Origin: Turnera subulata
Lineage: Eukaryota; Streptophyta; Magnoliopsida; Malpighiales; Passifloraceae
Assembly (NCBI GenBank): GCA_028386065.3
Contig: JAKUCV010002299.1
Coordinates: 1-64,000, forward strand
Length of the DNA: 64,000 nucleotides
Reading direction: 5' to 3'
Of the stretch, positions 20,205 through 32,311 are shown in pieces; positions within the stretch are counted from its first letter, which is position 1, and the number at the start of each line of letters is the position of its first letter. The translations under genes were made by a program, and so were the position numbers. The notes beneath the pieces were generated by a model. That model did no database searches. It saw nothing but the letters and a program-made list of their open reading frames with translations, and was not told the origin of the DNA.

Positions 20205-23200
20205 TTTTTCTTATCTTATTAAGTTTTCTGAATCTTCCTGTTTCTACCACTCCCTTCTTATAGCCTGAGCTAGACAGCTAGGTGTCATTTTTCCAAATAT
20301 GGACCCTCTTTCTGTCTCCGAAAAGATCCAAAAGATTTTTCAAAAATTAAAAAATTTGCATTATTTGTCAATAAACTCCAAAATTTTTCAATCTTCGAGG
20401 AATTGTTTTTGGAAAAGTTTACTGCCACATTTAATTATTGTCCAATAATTCTGATCTTTTTCGACATGAGTGGCAGATATAAGCCTAAAATTGGCACATA
20501 TATTGCAGCCTGAAGCTAGCAATTTAAGTTATCAAACTTACCATATCCAGCGAGAAGCTGGAATGCACTGCCTGAAGCTAGCAATTTTTAAGTGTTTAAA
20601 CACATAGTTTGAACAGCCCGAAGCTGAGACTAACTAGAAGTTGGCTGATAAATATATAATTTATAGCTAGTATGCCCCAGCCAGAAGCTGGTAAATAATT
20701 TTCCTAAGTTATCATTTCCAGCCTGAAGCTGGCACCAACTTGAAGTTGGTACATGGACTTGTTGCTTGGCATGACCGGTTGGGCCATCCCGGGTCAATAA
20801 TGATGCGCGAAATTTATTTGGTCATTCATTGAAAAATCAGAAGTTTTACAATCAATGAATTTCCACGTGTTTATGTGCTGCGAAAATTAATTATACGGCC
20901 TTCCTAAGATGAGATTAGCCTGGAATCACTAGCAAGTTTGGAAATAATTCAGGGACATGTACGCAGACTAATAACTCCTCCGTGTTGACCTTTTAGGTAA
21001 TTTTTACGATGCATCGACTAGATGGTCTATTGTGTGATGCAAGTTGGCATTGTGCGCACTTATTTTAATGATTGAGCCACTTGTGGGTACATATCCATAC
21101 TTATATTATTAAACTGTATGTCTAAATAATGCTGGTATATTTTTTCAGTGGATAATGTATATCATTGGAAATAAACCCAAACAGATCTGGGGGAATATTG
21201 ACAATTGATTGCAGGACCATTGTTAATGAAATATTACTTTTTGAGAAAATGGTATTTTACATGCAGCAGAACTTGTGTGCATCAAGCCAACAAGTTATCA
21301 TAATGTCTCCCCATTTAATTGGTTCATGGTCACGAACCTAGTAACCCCCATCATCGGACCGTTGGTTGTACAAGTGTATAATGCTCCACCACAGTATAGT
21401 AAAATTGGTCCTTAAAGAAGACTGGGAATATATGTTGTGTATGTTGGGCATGAATCTCCATCAATTACAAAGTAATTGAAACCATTGACTAATGATTGGA
21501 GATTTATTTATTATTAATTAAATGAAAGTGTTTACCCAACATAAGGGGGAGAAAATAAGCAGTTGGATCAAGATAGATCAAGATATTATTGAAATGCATT
21601 ATCAATGTATGATTGTTGATCCTCAAACAAATTAGTGTGAATTTGAAGTTCAAAAGATGATTCATTTGCATGAAAAATTGATATGCAATTCTCAGACACA
21701 TAAAGTGACCAAATCTTATATACCAGCTACAAATACTCCTGTTCAAATTGATGTTCTTGAAGAACAATTACTGTAAGCAAATGAATCTAAAGTGCGACAG
21801 AAGCGCAAAATATACTCGGTTCCAAAAGAAAGCAAAAATTCTCGATAGAGAAAAAGGAGCAAAGAGATAAGATGGCCCCGGTAAGAAAATAAGACCTCCA
21901 GTAGAGGTTCAAATTAAAAATCCTCAAGAAGAGGAAAATTCTCCAGAAGAGGTCTCTGACACAATTGATAAAGTTCAAGAAGTAACTCAGGTACCTGAAA
22001 TAATTGAAAATGATGAGATCTCAATTACAGTGTCAAGAATGAGATGGAACCGATGTGAAATAACCGTCAATGGAATATTTATTTTATATAGTGCTAAATA
22101 TTATTAAATAAAATGAGGATCATGAACCTACATCTGTTGGTGAATGTAGGCGCAGAATGATTGGCCAAAATAGAAAAACACAATTAAGGCTGTGTTAGAC
22201 TCGCTTGTGAAGCGAGAAAATTTTCGGACCTGTAGTCCGTACACCAGATGGAGTAAAATCGGTCCGTCATAAAATGTGTATTTGTGCTAAAAAGGAAATA
22301 AATAGTAAGATATAAAGCACGATTTGTAGCACAAAGTTTTACCCAAACGACGTCTATTTATTGTGAGGAGATATACTCCCCTGTGGTGGATGCAATTATT
22401 TTTTTTTGATAAGTCTGGCATTATATGAAAAGAATTAGAAATGCATCTAATGGATGCTATTACAGCCTATTTTTACGGATCCGTAAGTCATCACATTTGC
22501 ATGAGAATCCCTGAAGGATTCAAGTTGCTTGAAGCAATTAATTCCGGGGAATATACAAAATTAAGCTAAATTGATCTTTATATGGTTTAAACCAAATTTG
22601 AGTATGTGTAATATAATTATTCTTGCATATAGGCTCTATGTATTTGCACTTATGATTTAGATACTATTATTGTGATCTAAATATTATTGGAACTCTTGAA
22701 GAAGCTTCCAAATACCGTGCTATATTTCAAGGAAGAATTAAGAAGAATTTGAGATGAAAAATCTCAAGAAAGAATTAGATTGGTCCTGAAGTACCCTATC
22801 AAAGTGCAATTTATCTTACTAGTAACATAAAGCCTGAAGCTTTGACATAAGCCTATTGGCAAGATATGATTGTGCTTTTATTTTCGGGATATAATAGATA
22901 TGACATTATATTAACTCTGTAAGCCCGAAGAGAATATAGTTGGTTTTGCAGATGCAGGTCATTTGCTTCATCCACATAAAGCACAGACAGACATATGCTA
23001 CCACTTTACACATGAAGCTGATATATTATTGCGACCACAAAAGCTAGATGGCAAGGAAGATGTTCCAACAACGAATTATGAGGATAATGCTGCCAACATT
23101 GTCTTATTAAAGTTGTGATGTATCAAAAGTAATCGGACAAAGCATACGTCACCAGATGCCACCAAAAGTTGACAAGGATGATTGGCATGCAACGACATCA

Positions 23201-23364
23201 AGAAATCAAGGGAGGCCAATATGAGGGGGAGTAGAGTACGCACTGCACTCTTTTTTCCTTCACCAAGTTTTTATCCCACTGGATTTTTCTTGGTAAGGTT
23301 TTTAATGAGACAGTTATTCCAAAAAACGTATTCTATCCAAAATACAATAACATTTAAGGGGGAG

Positions 23365-23454
23365 TGTTATGAAAAAACGTGTAAATATTATTGTACCTAC
23401 CCCTACAGTAAAAATGTGTATATAAATAACAGCACATCAAACACCTTAACTTTT

Positions 23455-23458
<4 letters not shown>
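23365..23458 (+). repeat. 3' LTR of copia copy 2, internally deleted
   Basis: Matches the two ends of the 5' LTR, but about 90 bp between TGTATATAA and ATAACAGCACATC are missing. Directly preceded by the purine run AAGGGGGAG. Confidence 0.8.

Positions 23459-23513
<55 letters not shown>
23459..23513. repeat. (TA)n microsatellite
   Basis: Uninterrupted AT/TA dinucleotide run of about 55 bases directly abutting the copia 3' LTR. Confidence 0.97.
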
Positions 23514-23515
<2 letters not shown>

Positions 23516-25454
23516 ATTAATCTCTCCCGGGCTTCGATCAGCACCTGTTAAAATAGACACCCTATTAAGTGTACCCTACTAATTGTGCATGCATTATTCA
23601 CATTCCTAAAATTTAAACTTTGATTGATGCTTAAGGAACCTCAATCCTTCTCCTCTAGGAAAGCACAATAACTGTGATTAAATTAAATAAGAAATAAGAA
23701 ATGTTTTGCTCGCAACTTGTGTACTATCAGAATTAACATTTTATGAAAGGCTAACAATGGGTGATCTACATGCATGTTCAATTTAAACACCTTTTCCTTA
23801 TGGCTTGAAGTATAGAGTCCCTACATTCCAATGGGGCATTGCTCGACTAAAAATCTAAACTCATTACGCAAAATGCTTTGCCACCAAACCCGACAAGACC
23901 AATTTTCAATCACTTAAGTTTGAGATAATTAGCGCGCGCACACTAATGCTTTAAATCAATCTTTTTTTAGGGTACTCCTTAGCTTAATCTCATTGATGGA
24001 AATGTGCACTATTGTCCTATGTTCATTTTAGAGTAGTAGAAAGGATATTATAAGCTCAGGCAGCTCTAATATGCTGCTAATCATCAATAAAGGTAGCAAA
24101 TTAATGGAAACAAACCAAAAGGAAGTTGGGTAAGGAGATGGGGACCATGATAAGCTTTCCTAGCTTGGAAACTTGATTTGTTAGAATCAGTAGAATATAG
24201 GTTTAACCTAGGTGCCACTTCTGTCGTATTTAATATTATATATTAGTGAGATATTTAAGATAGAAAACTTAAGACTTTTTCGTAATGTTGGCTACCAATA
24301 GTACCACTCTGCGGAATTGCTGGATTAGCTGATGAACATGGAAAGAAGAAAGGAGTGCATTGAGATGGGTTCCTTGTCATTAATTCTATAGAATTTGATT
24401 GTAAAAATCCTTAGGGCTTCAAACCAGCTGAGCCAGGTAGAGGTTCTGGTAGCTCAAGTACAACTTGTTTAAATTTAAACAAGCTCAAATCGGAGCTCCA
24501 GCTTGTTAAGATTTTTTTAGGCTTGAGTTTTACTCTCATTTAGTAAATTCTATCAAGTCATAGATGAGGCCAAGTCTAAATATAACTTTTGAATCAAGCA
24601 AACTAGTTGTTACCTCAAGTCTGAATACGAGTCTAATAAATAATCTAAACTCCCTGGCATGAGTTTTTTATTTGACGCATGATTCTATTTATATATGAGC
24701 ATAAATGAACTGAACACACAAGTCTAAAGAGCTTGCATTACGAGCTTAAATATGTCAAGCTCATGAGCATAAATGAGCTAAACTTAGCTAAATTTGGGAT
24801 TGGCTAATGATTATGTATAGTTTTTTCAAGACAAGCTCAAATTTGGCTAAAGCCCGGCTGGATCTGAGCTTTGAGTTGTTGATGGACCAGCGAGGTTAGG
24901 AGAGCAATTGGTTACTCCAATGAATAGCCATTAGGGCCAGTTCATTTCATAGACACAAAACTGCCTATGCTAAAAATCCAACAAAAGCAGAAAATAGGAC
25001 AAGCATGCATCTAAAACATCTAAATTTTAGCCAAAGTTTTCGAGTATGGGATTTGCGGGATTGAGATCCTTCCCTGTAAAATTATTTCTTACCATCTTAG
25101 CCAAAGTTTTCAAAATCAACAGTTTAAGATTCCATCTTTTCTCATTTAGAGCATTTAGAGTTACATTTTTTATTTTATTTTTTTCACAACCTTCTATTTA
25201 AAAATCAATAGCTTCTGCTTTGCAAGATCTATCTAATTGAATTAACTATGTACAATTAACAATATAGAAGATTTAGCAGCAAAAAAAAAACTATATAGAA
25301 GATAAATCCTGAGATATGTGCCGTTAAATTTATATATTATGTCAAGGGCGACATTCTATGTATGCATACGTACGTACATATATACACATATCACTTATGA
25401 AACATCTATTTAGAAGCCAAGTTTTTGTTTGAGACTACCATTTGATTCTCAAAG
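23514..25454. other. Intergenic, upstream of the NF-YB gene
   Basis: No gene seen. 24.40-24.90 kb has many AAGCTCA/TGAGCTT repeats in both orientations, like a decayed foldback element. The last few hundred bases before 25455 are AT-rich and are the presumptive promoter and 5' UTR of the NF-YB gene. Confidence 0.45.
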
Positions 25455-25919
25455 ATGGCTAATGAACCAGATAAGTTGTTGCCAATTGCCAATGTAGGTA
25501 GGATCATGAAGCAAATACTGCCACCAAATGCCAAGATTTCCAAAGAAGCCAAGCAAACCATTCAAGAATGTGCAACTGAATTTATAAGTTTTGTAACTGG
25601 TGAAGCATCAGACAAGTGTCACAAGGAGAATCGCAAGACAGTGAATGGAGATGACATCTGTTGGGCTCTGAGTACTCTAGGGTTTGACCACTATTCTGAT
25701 GCTATAGTAAGGTATTTGCATAAATATAGGGAGTTCGAGAGAGAGAAAGCCAAACATATCAGGCCTACTGGCACTCAAGACAAAGATGAAGAATCTGATT
25801 ACAATTGCTGTCAAGCGGAGCTGCAAATTGAGACGACTACACCATCAGAGTTTAGGTTCCTTGAAGAGGGTAGTAGCAGCAAGCTTTCGAACCCAGCTCA
25901 AGCATACAAGCCTTCATAG
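25455..25919 (+). CDS. NF-YB4: Nuclear factor Y subunit B (NF-YB4/5 type)
   Basis: Intact single-exon ORF, 154 aa. NF-YB pairs with NF-YC through histone folds, and with NF-YA binds CCAAT boxes in nuclear promoters. The start is [18 protein letters not shown]. The histone-fold core covers about residues 8-94: the DNA-contact segment [36 protein letters not shown] (helix 2), [20 protein letters not shown] (NF-YA/NF-YC contact area) and a C-terminal YLHKYREFE helix. The residue that is Asp in LEC1-type NF-YBs is Lys here (ISKEAK), so it belongs to the non-LEC1 group. [17 protein letters not shown] points to the NF-YB4/NF-YB5 branch. The Ser/Thr-rich tail is not conserved. The assignment to NF-YB4 rather than NF-YB5 is less certain. 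Confidence 0.92.
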   Translation: MANEPDKLLPIANVGRIMKQILPPNAKISKEAKQTIQECATEFISFVTGEASDKCHKENRKTVNGDDICWALSTLGFDHYSDAIVRYLHKYREFEREKAKHIRPTGTQDKDEESDYNCCQAELQIETTTPSEFRFLEEGSSSKLSNPAQAYKPS

Positions 25920-28900
25920 CAGAAAGATGAAGCAGCAGAAGAAAAGGTGGAGGAGAAGAAGAAGAATAGAAGATGTAAACAATGAACACTAGCTTCAAAA
26001 GTTTTCTAACCACTTGTTAATGCTTTGGACCTCTTGAGAAGATGTATCATTTGACCTAAGACACTTCTAGTACCTTGTAACAGCTTGGTCACTAGCTACT
26101 TAAGGTACCATATATCTGATGTTTCTCCCCTAAGCCTGTGTCTTTCTTCTCTAAACTTTGGTTGTGTTTCTGCCTTGTTCTTTTCATTGGAGGAAATAGC
26201 CTGTACCTTCTTTTTTTCCTTCCTAAATAAATTTTCCGTAGATATCTGGAATACTTCTTACAATTATGATTCTGACAATAAAGCGTGCGTGACTATTTCT
26301 GTGAAATGTAAGCTTAGCTCAGAAGTTCATAACAAGTTAGTTAATGAAGGCCACTCACTGAACCATCATTATTGGATTAATTAAGCACATCTCTAGCTAT
26401 TGGCTAAAGTTTCAATCAAGCTAGAAGTCTCATCGAAGTTCTGATAAGAATAGAAAGAGCTATTTTGATATGAAAACAACTCTTAGGATGGACATACGCA
26501 AGGCCTATACTGTAATTCACACATCACAATCTCATATAAGGAAATGGCTACAAGTCTAGTTCATTTCTAAAAGAATTACGAGATTGATCAAAATAACAAG
26601 TATATGTGGAAGCAGATTAAAGAGGAGGAGCATTCACGCCATTACAGCAAACCCTATTTCTATGATGGCATGAAAAACAATAAATCTCCGTCAGGGACAA
26701 TCATAGTTCTTCATTTTTTCCTCTTTCTCCTTTTGCAATAAAACCCTTTTATATGAGAACAAAAAGTTCACTTATTTGGTGATGGTTTACAAACTACTGC
26801 AACCTGGTTATTCAAAGCCATGCCAATCCATAACACGATACCATCATGTGAGATCAACTACATCTACAGTGACTGCTAGCTTAAGTGGACATTTTTTTAA
26901 AGAACTTTTCTCACCAGAACAGGTCATGACTTAGTTGAATAGCATTATAAACTCCACATTGTTTGAATTTGAAAGATCTTTTCCACCTTATGGTTCCCAC
27001 AGCGCCATCTAATAGCCCTTGTGTGATGTTTTTCTTTAGGATTCAGACAAATTAACTGTAGTTTCGTGTTGTGCTACGACAGTAGTGGACCTAAAAGATA
27101 TCTGGTATAAAAAGCACATTTTCTCATTTATTTATACTCCCCCTTCATGTAAATAAAGGTCTACTTTTGATCACACGTTGTAACATACCCAGTAATTTTC
27201 TAAAAGCTTGTGAATTTTAGTGTTGGATTTGGTATCATTACTCGCATACATGTGAATCTCCAAGACATGCATACTAGTCAAAAGGTAAAGATTGTACATG
27301 CTGCTCCTGGCTAAGGATTTGCTTAACCCCAGAATTTTGGACCACCTAGTTTGTGGCTTTATATGACATGTTTTCTCGTGTAAACCCAATCAACAACTCA
27401 ACCGAGCCTATTTTTAACTATATCCAACTCCATGGGTTTATCTTCCAATAAAAAGAAGACTGCGAAAAGCCTAAAACCCTAGTAACATTAGAAATACTAC
27501 AAGGTTTTAGTGCACAGCCAAGGGGTTTCCAGGATCAACGAGGGGACCACTTCTCAACTTTCATGTTTCTTACAAAAGAATGGAATCTGGCTTGTGCCTT
27601 GTACCAGAAAAGGGAGAGGAAAGAAAAGCTCCACTTGCCTTTGTTCCCAGTAAAAAGAAATGGAGAAGTTCATAACAGGAGACAGACTGTGGAGACAAAA
27701 GCTGAAAACCTCAAAACATACAAAATCAACCAAATGAAAAAACACTAAAAGTACATGTTTTTCTTGGAAAGGTATTGAATTTGACAACCTGAAAACTGTA
27801 AGAACAACTATATCAATGAAGTATTCATTAGGTGATGGTTTTTGATAGAATGATACAATGAATGCTGCTCCCAAGGGCTCCGACCATCAAATTTCGGTAT
27901 CGAACTTCATAACCTACTTGTAATTAACAAGCAAACAATGATATATACATTGGTAACATACACTACGAATTATTTTAACCGAACCACTGATGGACCATAT
28001 TTTCTGCACCAATTTTACAGGACAGGAAAGCAAGAGGTTGATGGGTTCCCCATGTGCTATGCAGCAGTCTAGCACAGGCAAGTGCATCATGGTCACAAAC
28101 TGGCCCGAGACATATTTCAACAGCTGCATTGATCTTCTTAAACTAAGTTGAGAACTTAAATTCCAGCATTCCTGAAACTAAGTCGATGCAAAACGACAAA
28201 AGAGCACGCGAAGATAGCAGCGTGCACGCAAAATATACAAGTTTTGTGCACGGCATGAACAAACCGAAGTTACTGCATAATCAAATCCTGTAAAACCAGT
28301 GATATTCATCCGCCCTTGGGTTTGAAACAAAATTTCATCGTAGTAGGACTTTCCCCAAATTTGCATTTCATGAAAACTTTCCATTACCAACACGATCTAG
28401 AGTTTGCACCGGTTAGGGGAATAAGGTTTTGTACCAATTGCAAGTTTTTTAGGCATCAGCAAGAAGCATGGGAAGTAACCATCTGAAAGCCTTGTTCTTT
28501 GAATGATATTTCAGCATTACAATATCCAGTAAATTAGGCCAGAACAATACTATGACACTATAATCGAACAAGAATGTGACTCCAATATCTCTATTACTAG
28601 CATATCCATTTGTAGGTAAAGCCACTTGGCATTATATGCAGGTTACCTGGGGTCAAATCTCACCTACACCTAGGAATGAGAAAGACTTAAAGAAGACAGA
28701 GGTTTACCTTTTATCTTAAAATCTAAGATTCAACATGCCTCCAGATGAACAAAATAACATTTATTAGGATATAAGCATGTTTAATCAAATCAATACTTAG
28801 GATAATATTTGAAAGTGTAAGCAGATGGTCTCCCTAGGGAACTTTGACTTTCTCCCAAAGCAATATCCTATGATTTTGATAGCTCAATAGCATATAGCAG

Positions 28901-29059
28901 CATTTTGTCAAGGTAAAGGGAAAGCCTGGTCATTTTGGTACTTGGATTAATCGCTAGCTATTAACATATTGATGTTTTATAGTATAATCAAATCCAAAGC
29001 ACAAAGGTATATTTAAATTCAGTAAAAATAACCAGAGGCATTCAGGAATGAAGATAAAA
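25920..29059. other. Intergenic or UTR, no supported gene
   Basis: The first few hundred bases are the presumed NF-YB 3' UTR. Small minus-strand ORFs at 27554-27874, 27914-28129 and 28178-28393 may be transcribed as 3' parts of the gene predicted at 29060-31147, but they show no domain or consistent splice frame. Otherwise AT-rich spacer. Confidence 0.4.
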
Positions 29060-31147
29060 TCAAGTAATTCTATCAATAAAAGCTTCAACTAAGCCCCAAC
29101 CATCATCTACATCTGGTCCTACCCAATAACCAATTATGGTTCTATGAGTACAAGAACTTACATTCACACAAAAAGAAACAAGTTCAGCAAAATTGTTGAA
29201 AGGGGCTGTTAAATTTCTGCAGCAGCACTTATTCACAGAAAGGATGCCCCTAAATTTGTTGTTGTTGCCAAGAGAGATGGTTTCTGCAAACAAAAGTTTG
29301 AAACAGTCAACCAATGAATTATGCACAACAGAGGAGGTTTCATTATTCAATGCTGAGTCATTTGCATGGCTTCTGATTACATCTGCAAAAAAAAATCATT
29401 TATTTTTCAATCACGGCTTTCACCTCCAGCGCAGGTCACCCAATAATTCAGAAAGGAAGGCTTTCTACTTACTGTTCATTGGAAAATTATCATCATCCAA
29501 CAAGAAAGGAATCTAGGAAGTTTATTTTTGACGAGCAAAGATTTTCTACTTCCAAGACAAAGATGAAGGTGAAAGTTGTAATCAAAATAATTCTTAACAA
29601 AATGATAAAGATACCTATATTGAAGGTGACTAGATACAACTTTCTAGGGGAGAGACTGCAGGAAAGCTACTTCCCACTTTGAAGGAGCCAGGCCATCCTT
29701 CTCATCCCTTACCCCGACACTCACCTCTATCTTTATATGCAATAACTATCCAACTGAAGTAATTCATGATGGTCAAATAAGTAGGTCATTCACAAAGAAT
29801 CAAAGATCTAACACTATGCTGCAGTACTTCCTATTTCCTACTGCAATTGCTAACAGGACAGACACTTTCCTTGAAACTTCATACAGAATATATGGAACAT
29901 TCCACACAGCAGTTGCCCCTAAAATAGTGTGGTAAAGAAAGTATTGACAAAGGTGGTGGCTGTTATGGAGGCAGACGAGAGAATAAAATCAAACTGAGGT
30001 TGGCAAAGTGCAAAATAAGACAATAAAACTGGAACACATGTTCATAATTATTCCTTTGACAAAAGAACATTGCAATGAAATAGAAAGAGAAGATTTGATG
30101 ATTGAGCATGCTCAAAGAATGCTAACATAGAGGGTAAGGTGGAAGATTTAGGGTCTTAAGCATTTCTTTATAAGACATCATATCACAGATGAATTGGATT
30201 TATTCCGGCACTATCCATTTTCCTCTTCTCTAATTGTTTCAACTTGCACAAGTACAGAAATGCAGTCCAACATTTCCAACAAAATTTCAGGTGTGGCTAG
30301 CCAAAGTATCCCATTAATAAGCAGACCACTCTGTCTAATGATCTGAATCCAACATTGTACACGTGCCACGACTGCATTTTCACTTAAACACTGTTCAAAC
30401 TACTTAACCCAAAATCCCGTGATCTGGGTTGTGAAAAGCCTATATAATGGTGTAAACCTGTAGATTAAGCCTAAACCCCAAAAGCATGACTGTAAGCAAC
30501 AAGCCCTGTTCCAATACTGCAATGACCATAAGTCACATATCAATTTTTGTTGTCCTAACCATCATTCCGAGTTTCCACAAAAATATAAAACCCATGATAA
30601 GCAACGCAACCATTCACATCATACTACGCCTGTTTTCAGTGCTAATTCTAAAGATGTGAATTCTGCATTTTGAAATTTTGATCCACGCACAGCCAACGTT
30701 TTGATGGTCAATCTAATCTATCATTAAATTCCCAACAAACGCAAGCAGCATAATGTCGTCCTCGTGGCATAACAAGCATGAGAAATCATTAACCAACATC
30801 ACGACCAGCAAAATGTTTGAACGCATCAGAGATAAAAGAATAAGATACAAGACCTGGTTGGCGGCTTTCTCGGCTAGAAAGTCCAACAAGAACTGCTTTG
30901 TTTAGCTGCAATTCCTGCTAGAATAGCCCCGACAGAAAAACAAGCTTATTATTAGTACGGAATTATCGTTAAAGATACGAAATACCCATCTGCACAATTC
31001 TAGCTTCAGGGGGAAAAAATAAGTAAAAGAACCGACTTTGAAGGGCAAAGAGGAGCAGAAATCATGGGTTCGAATCAGAATTACCTTGAAGGGGAATTCT
31101 GGGGCAGAGAGAGGCATGGAGAAGCCGATGGAGATAAAGCACGCCAT
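29060..31147 (-). CDS. Predicted three-exon gene, unknown protein (~148 aa)
   Basis: Proposed coding exons on the minus strand are 31147-31085, 30914-30854 and 29382-29060. Donors are AAG|gtaatt and CCAG|gtcttg; the last acceptor is tttttttgcag. Phases (0, then 1) join all three into one frame of 149 codons including the stop, which is the main support. The second acceptor lies in a TAGCAG (NAGNAG) context, and another AG nine bases further on is also in frame. The product starts MACFISIGFSMPLSAPEF (a possible targeting peptide), has a Cys-rich middle (NKCCCRN) and ends GYWVGPDVDDGWGLVEAFID. An upstream in-frame Met at 31219 is an alternative start. A short intron-like stretch sits inside exon 3 just before the GYWVGP segment, so the end could be spliced differently. 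I do not recognise the family. Confidence 0.38.
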
Positions 31148-32311
31148 TAAAGCTGTGTCTTTTGCTCCTTTTAGAGAAACTGAACCAAAGTGGAAAATTT
31201 CTCCACTTTTTTTTATCATTAGCGTGTCCTTTCTGGTGGTGAAGATCCCAGTGTCTGGGGGGGTTTTCGTTAGGGGTTAAGAAAAACTGTTTGTTTCGTA
31301 GAGAGAAATTATGGAAAAGCGGCGCCGTTTTGCTTTTTCCTAAAATATTCTCGACTTTCCCTTTAATAAAACTTGAAATGATCCTGAAAATACCTTTGCT
31401 AGGATGATAATACCACTCCTTCAGTGTTTTTGTATGAACTCATTCATTTATGAAAAAATCCCGAACGCTCAAAAAAAAAAACAAAAAAATTGAATTCATG
31501 GACTCCCTAGCAAAGAAAAAAACCAAAAGAGGAGAAAAAATGATCACTGAGACTCTGTTTAAAGAAGATTTGATCAAACAAATTAAAAAAACAGAGGCCT
31601 TCCTTTGATCCCTGGAGCCTAGAAAATCTTAGACTTAATCGCAACCAAATCAGGGCAACATCACAGTTAAGATGTTGTTATTAACATTCACACAACTTAA
31701 AACCAAACAATCCTTTTTCCTTTTTGACCTTATGTTTAACCAAATGATCAGATGATCGAAAATTTTGCTTCTCATTTGTTAAGGGCTTCCACAATGAAGG
31801 TTACTGCTGCCTAAGTTTAAGAAAACCTCGGTTTCCCATCTTTTTCCTGGCACTATAGTAATATAACAGTAAACACAAAAGAAAGCAACTGGTACAAAGC
31901 AAAATTTTTGTGTAGCATTCGGTTGTAAATAGCCCAATCTCAAGCATTTTGGACCCTCGCAGAAATCAGGCGAGATGGGAACTTAGCACATCTCAAGGTC
32001 TCTCCTACTGCATCACTAATAGCGTCGACTGAAAATCCAGGCACTATTGCCTACAACCTTCTACGTCAAACTTCTTTCTCCTCGATGGTATTGCTGGGTC
32101 AAGCCAGCTATCACTTTAACAGCAACAGAGGGTTCAATAACCCATACAGCAACAATTTTGAACTCAAATTATATATTTGAAGATCAGCCTGTAGATGGAA
32201 AAGTTCCCACTCGCTGTGCCAATAATACAAACCCAATGTCGTCCAGTGCAGCAAAGTCAATTATTTAGCTTGATAAGCGATAACACCACCAAAAATGCAG
32301 AATCAACTGAG
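31148..32311. other. Spacer between two minus-strand genes
   Basis: 31.15-31.33 kb is the presumed promoter/5' UTR of the predicted gene to the left. About 31.9-32.31 kb is probably the 3' UTR of cyclin H. No further coding signal. Confidence 0.5.

Larger units (their letters stand above)
17300..23458 (+). mobile_element. Degenerate Ty1/copia retrotransposon, copy 2 (with LTRs)
   Basis: The element is bounded by TGTTATG...AACA LTRs and flanked by the 5-bp duplication ATATA (17295-17299 and 23459-23463; the right copy lies in a TA microsatellite, so it is weaker than it looks). A primer-site-like CGCTATCAGCACGAATG follows the 5' LTR. A GC-rich leader runs to 18.1 kb and gag-like sequence starts near 18.65 kb. 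The gag-pre-integrase box is at 20765-20810, the RT start (EDHEPTSVGECRRRMIG) at 22110-22165, IPEGF..LLEA at about 22505-22535, and RNase H debris (FADAGHL.HPHKAQT, EDNAAN) at 22938-23130. The tail before the 3' LTR is the usual LFFPLTKF..FFLV type, ending AAGGGGGAG, a polypurine tract. Pol is riddled with stops and has lost much of RT. The same antisense LINE block as in copy 1 lies at 19.5-20.26 kb. Confidence 0.85.

Noticed and set aside
23182..23514. 110-aa ORF ending in a run of Tyr/Ile
   Set aside because: It runs through the copia tail, the 3' LTR and the TA microsatellite; not a gene.
29139..29158. A 20-nt intron just before the GYWVGP segment (gtaagt...tcatag)
   Set aside because: Too short to be spliced in plants, and the frame is open through it; kept as exon, with the doubt noted.
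31068..31085. GGGTTCGAATC resembling a tRNA B box
   Set aside because: No A box or cloverleaf around it; the segment lies at the exon 1 donor of a predicted gene.
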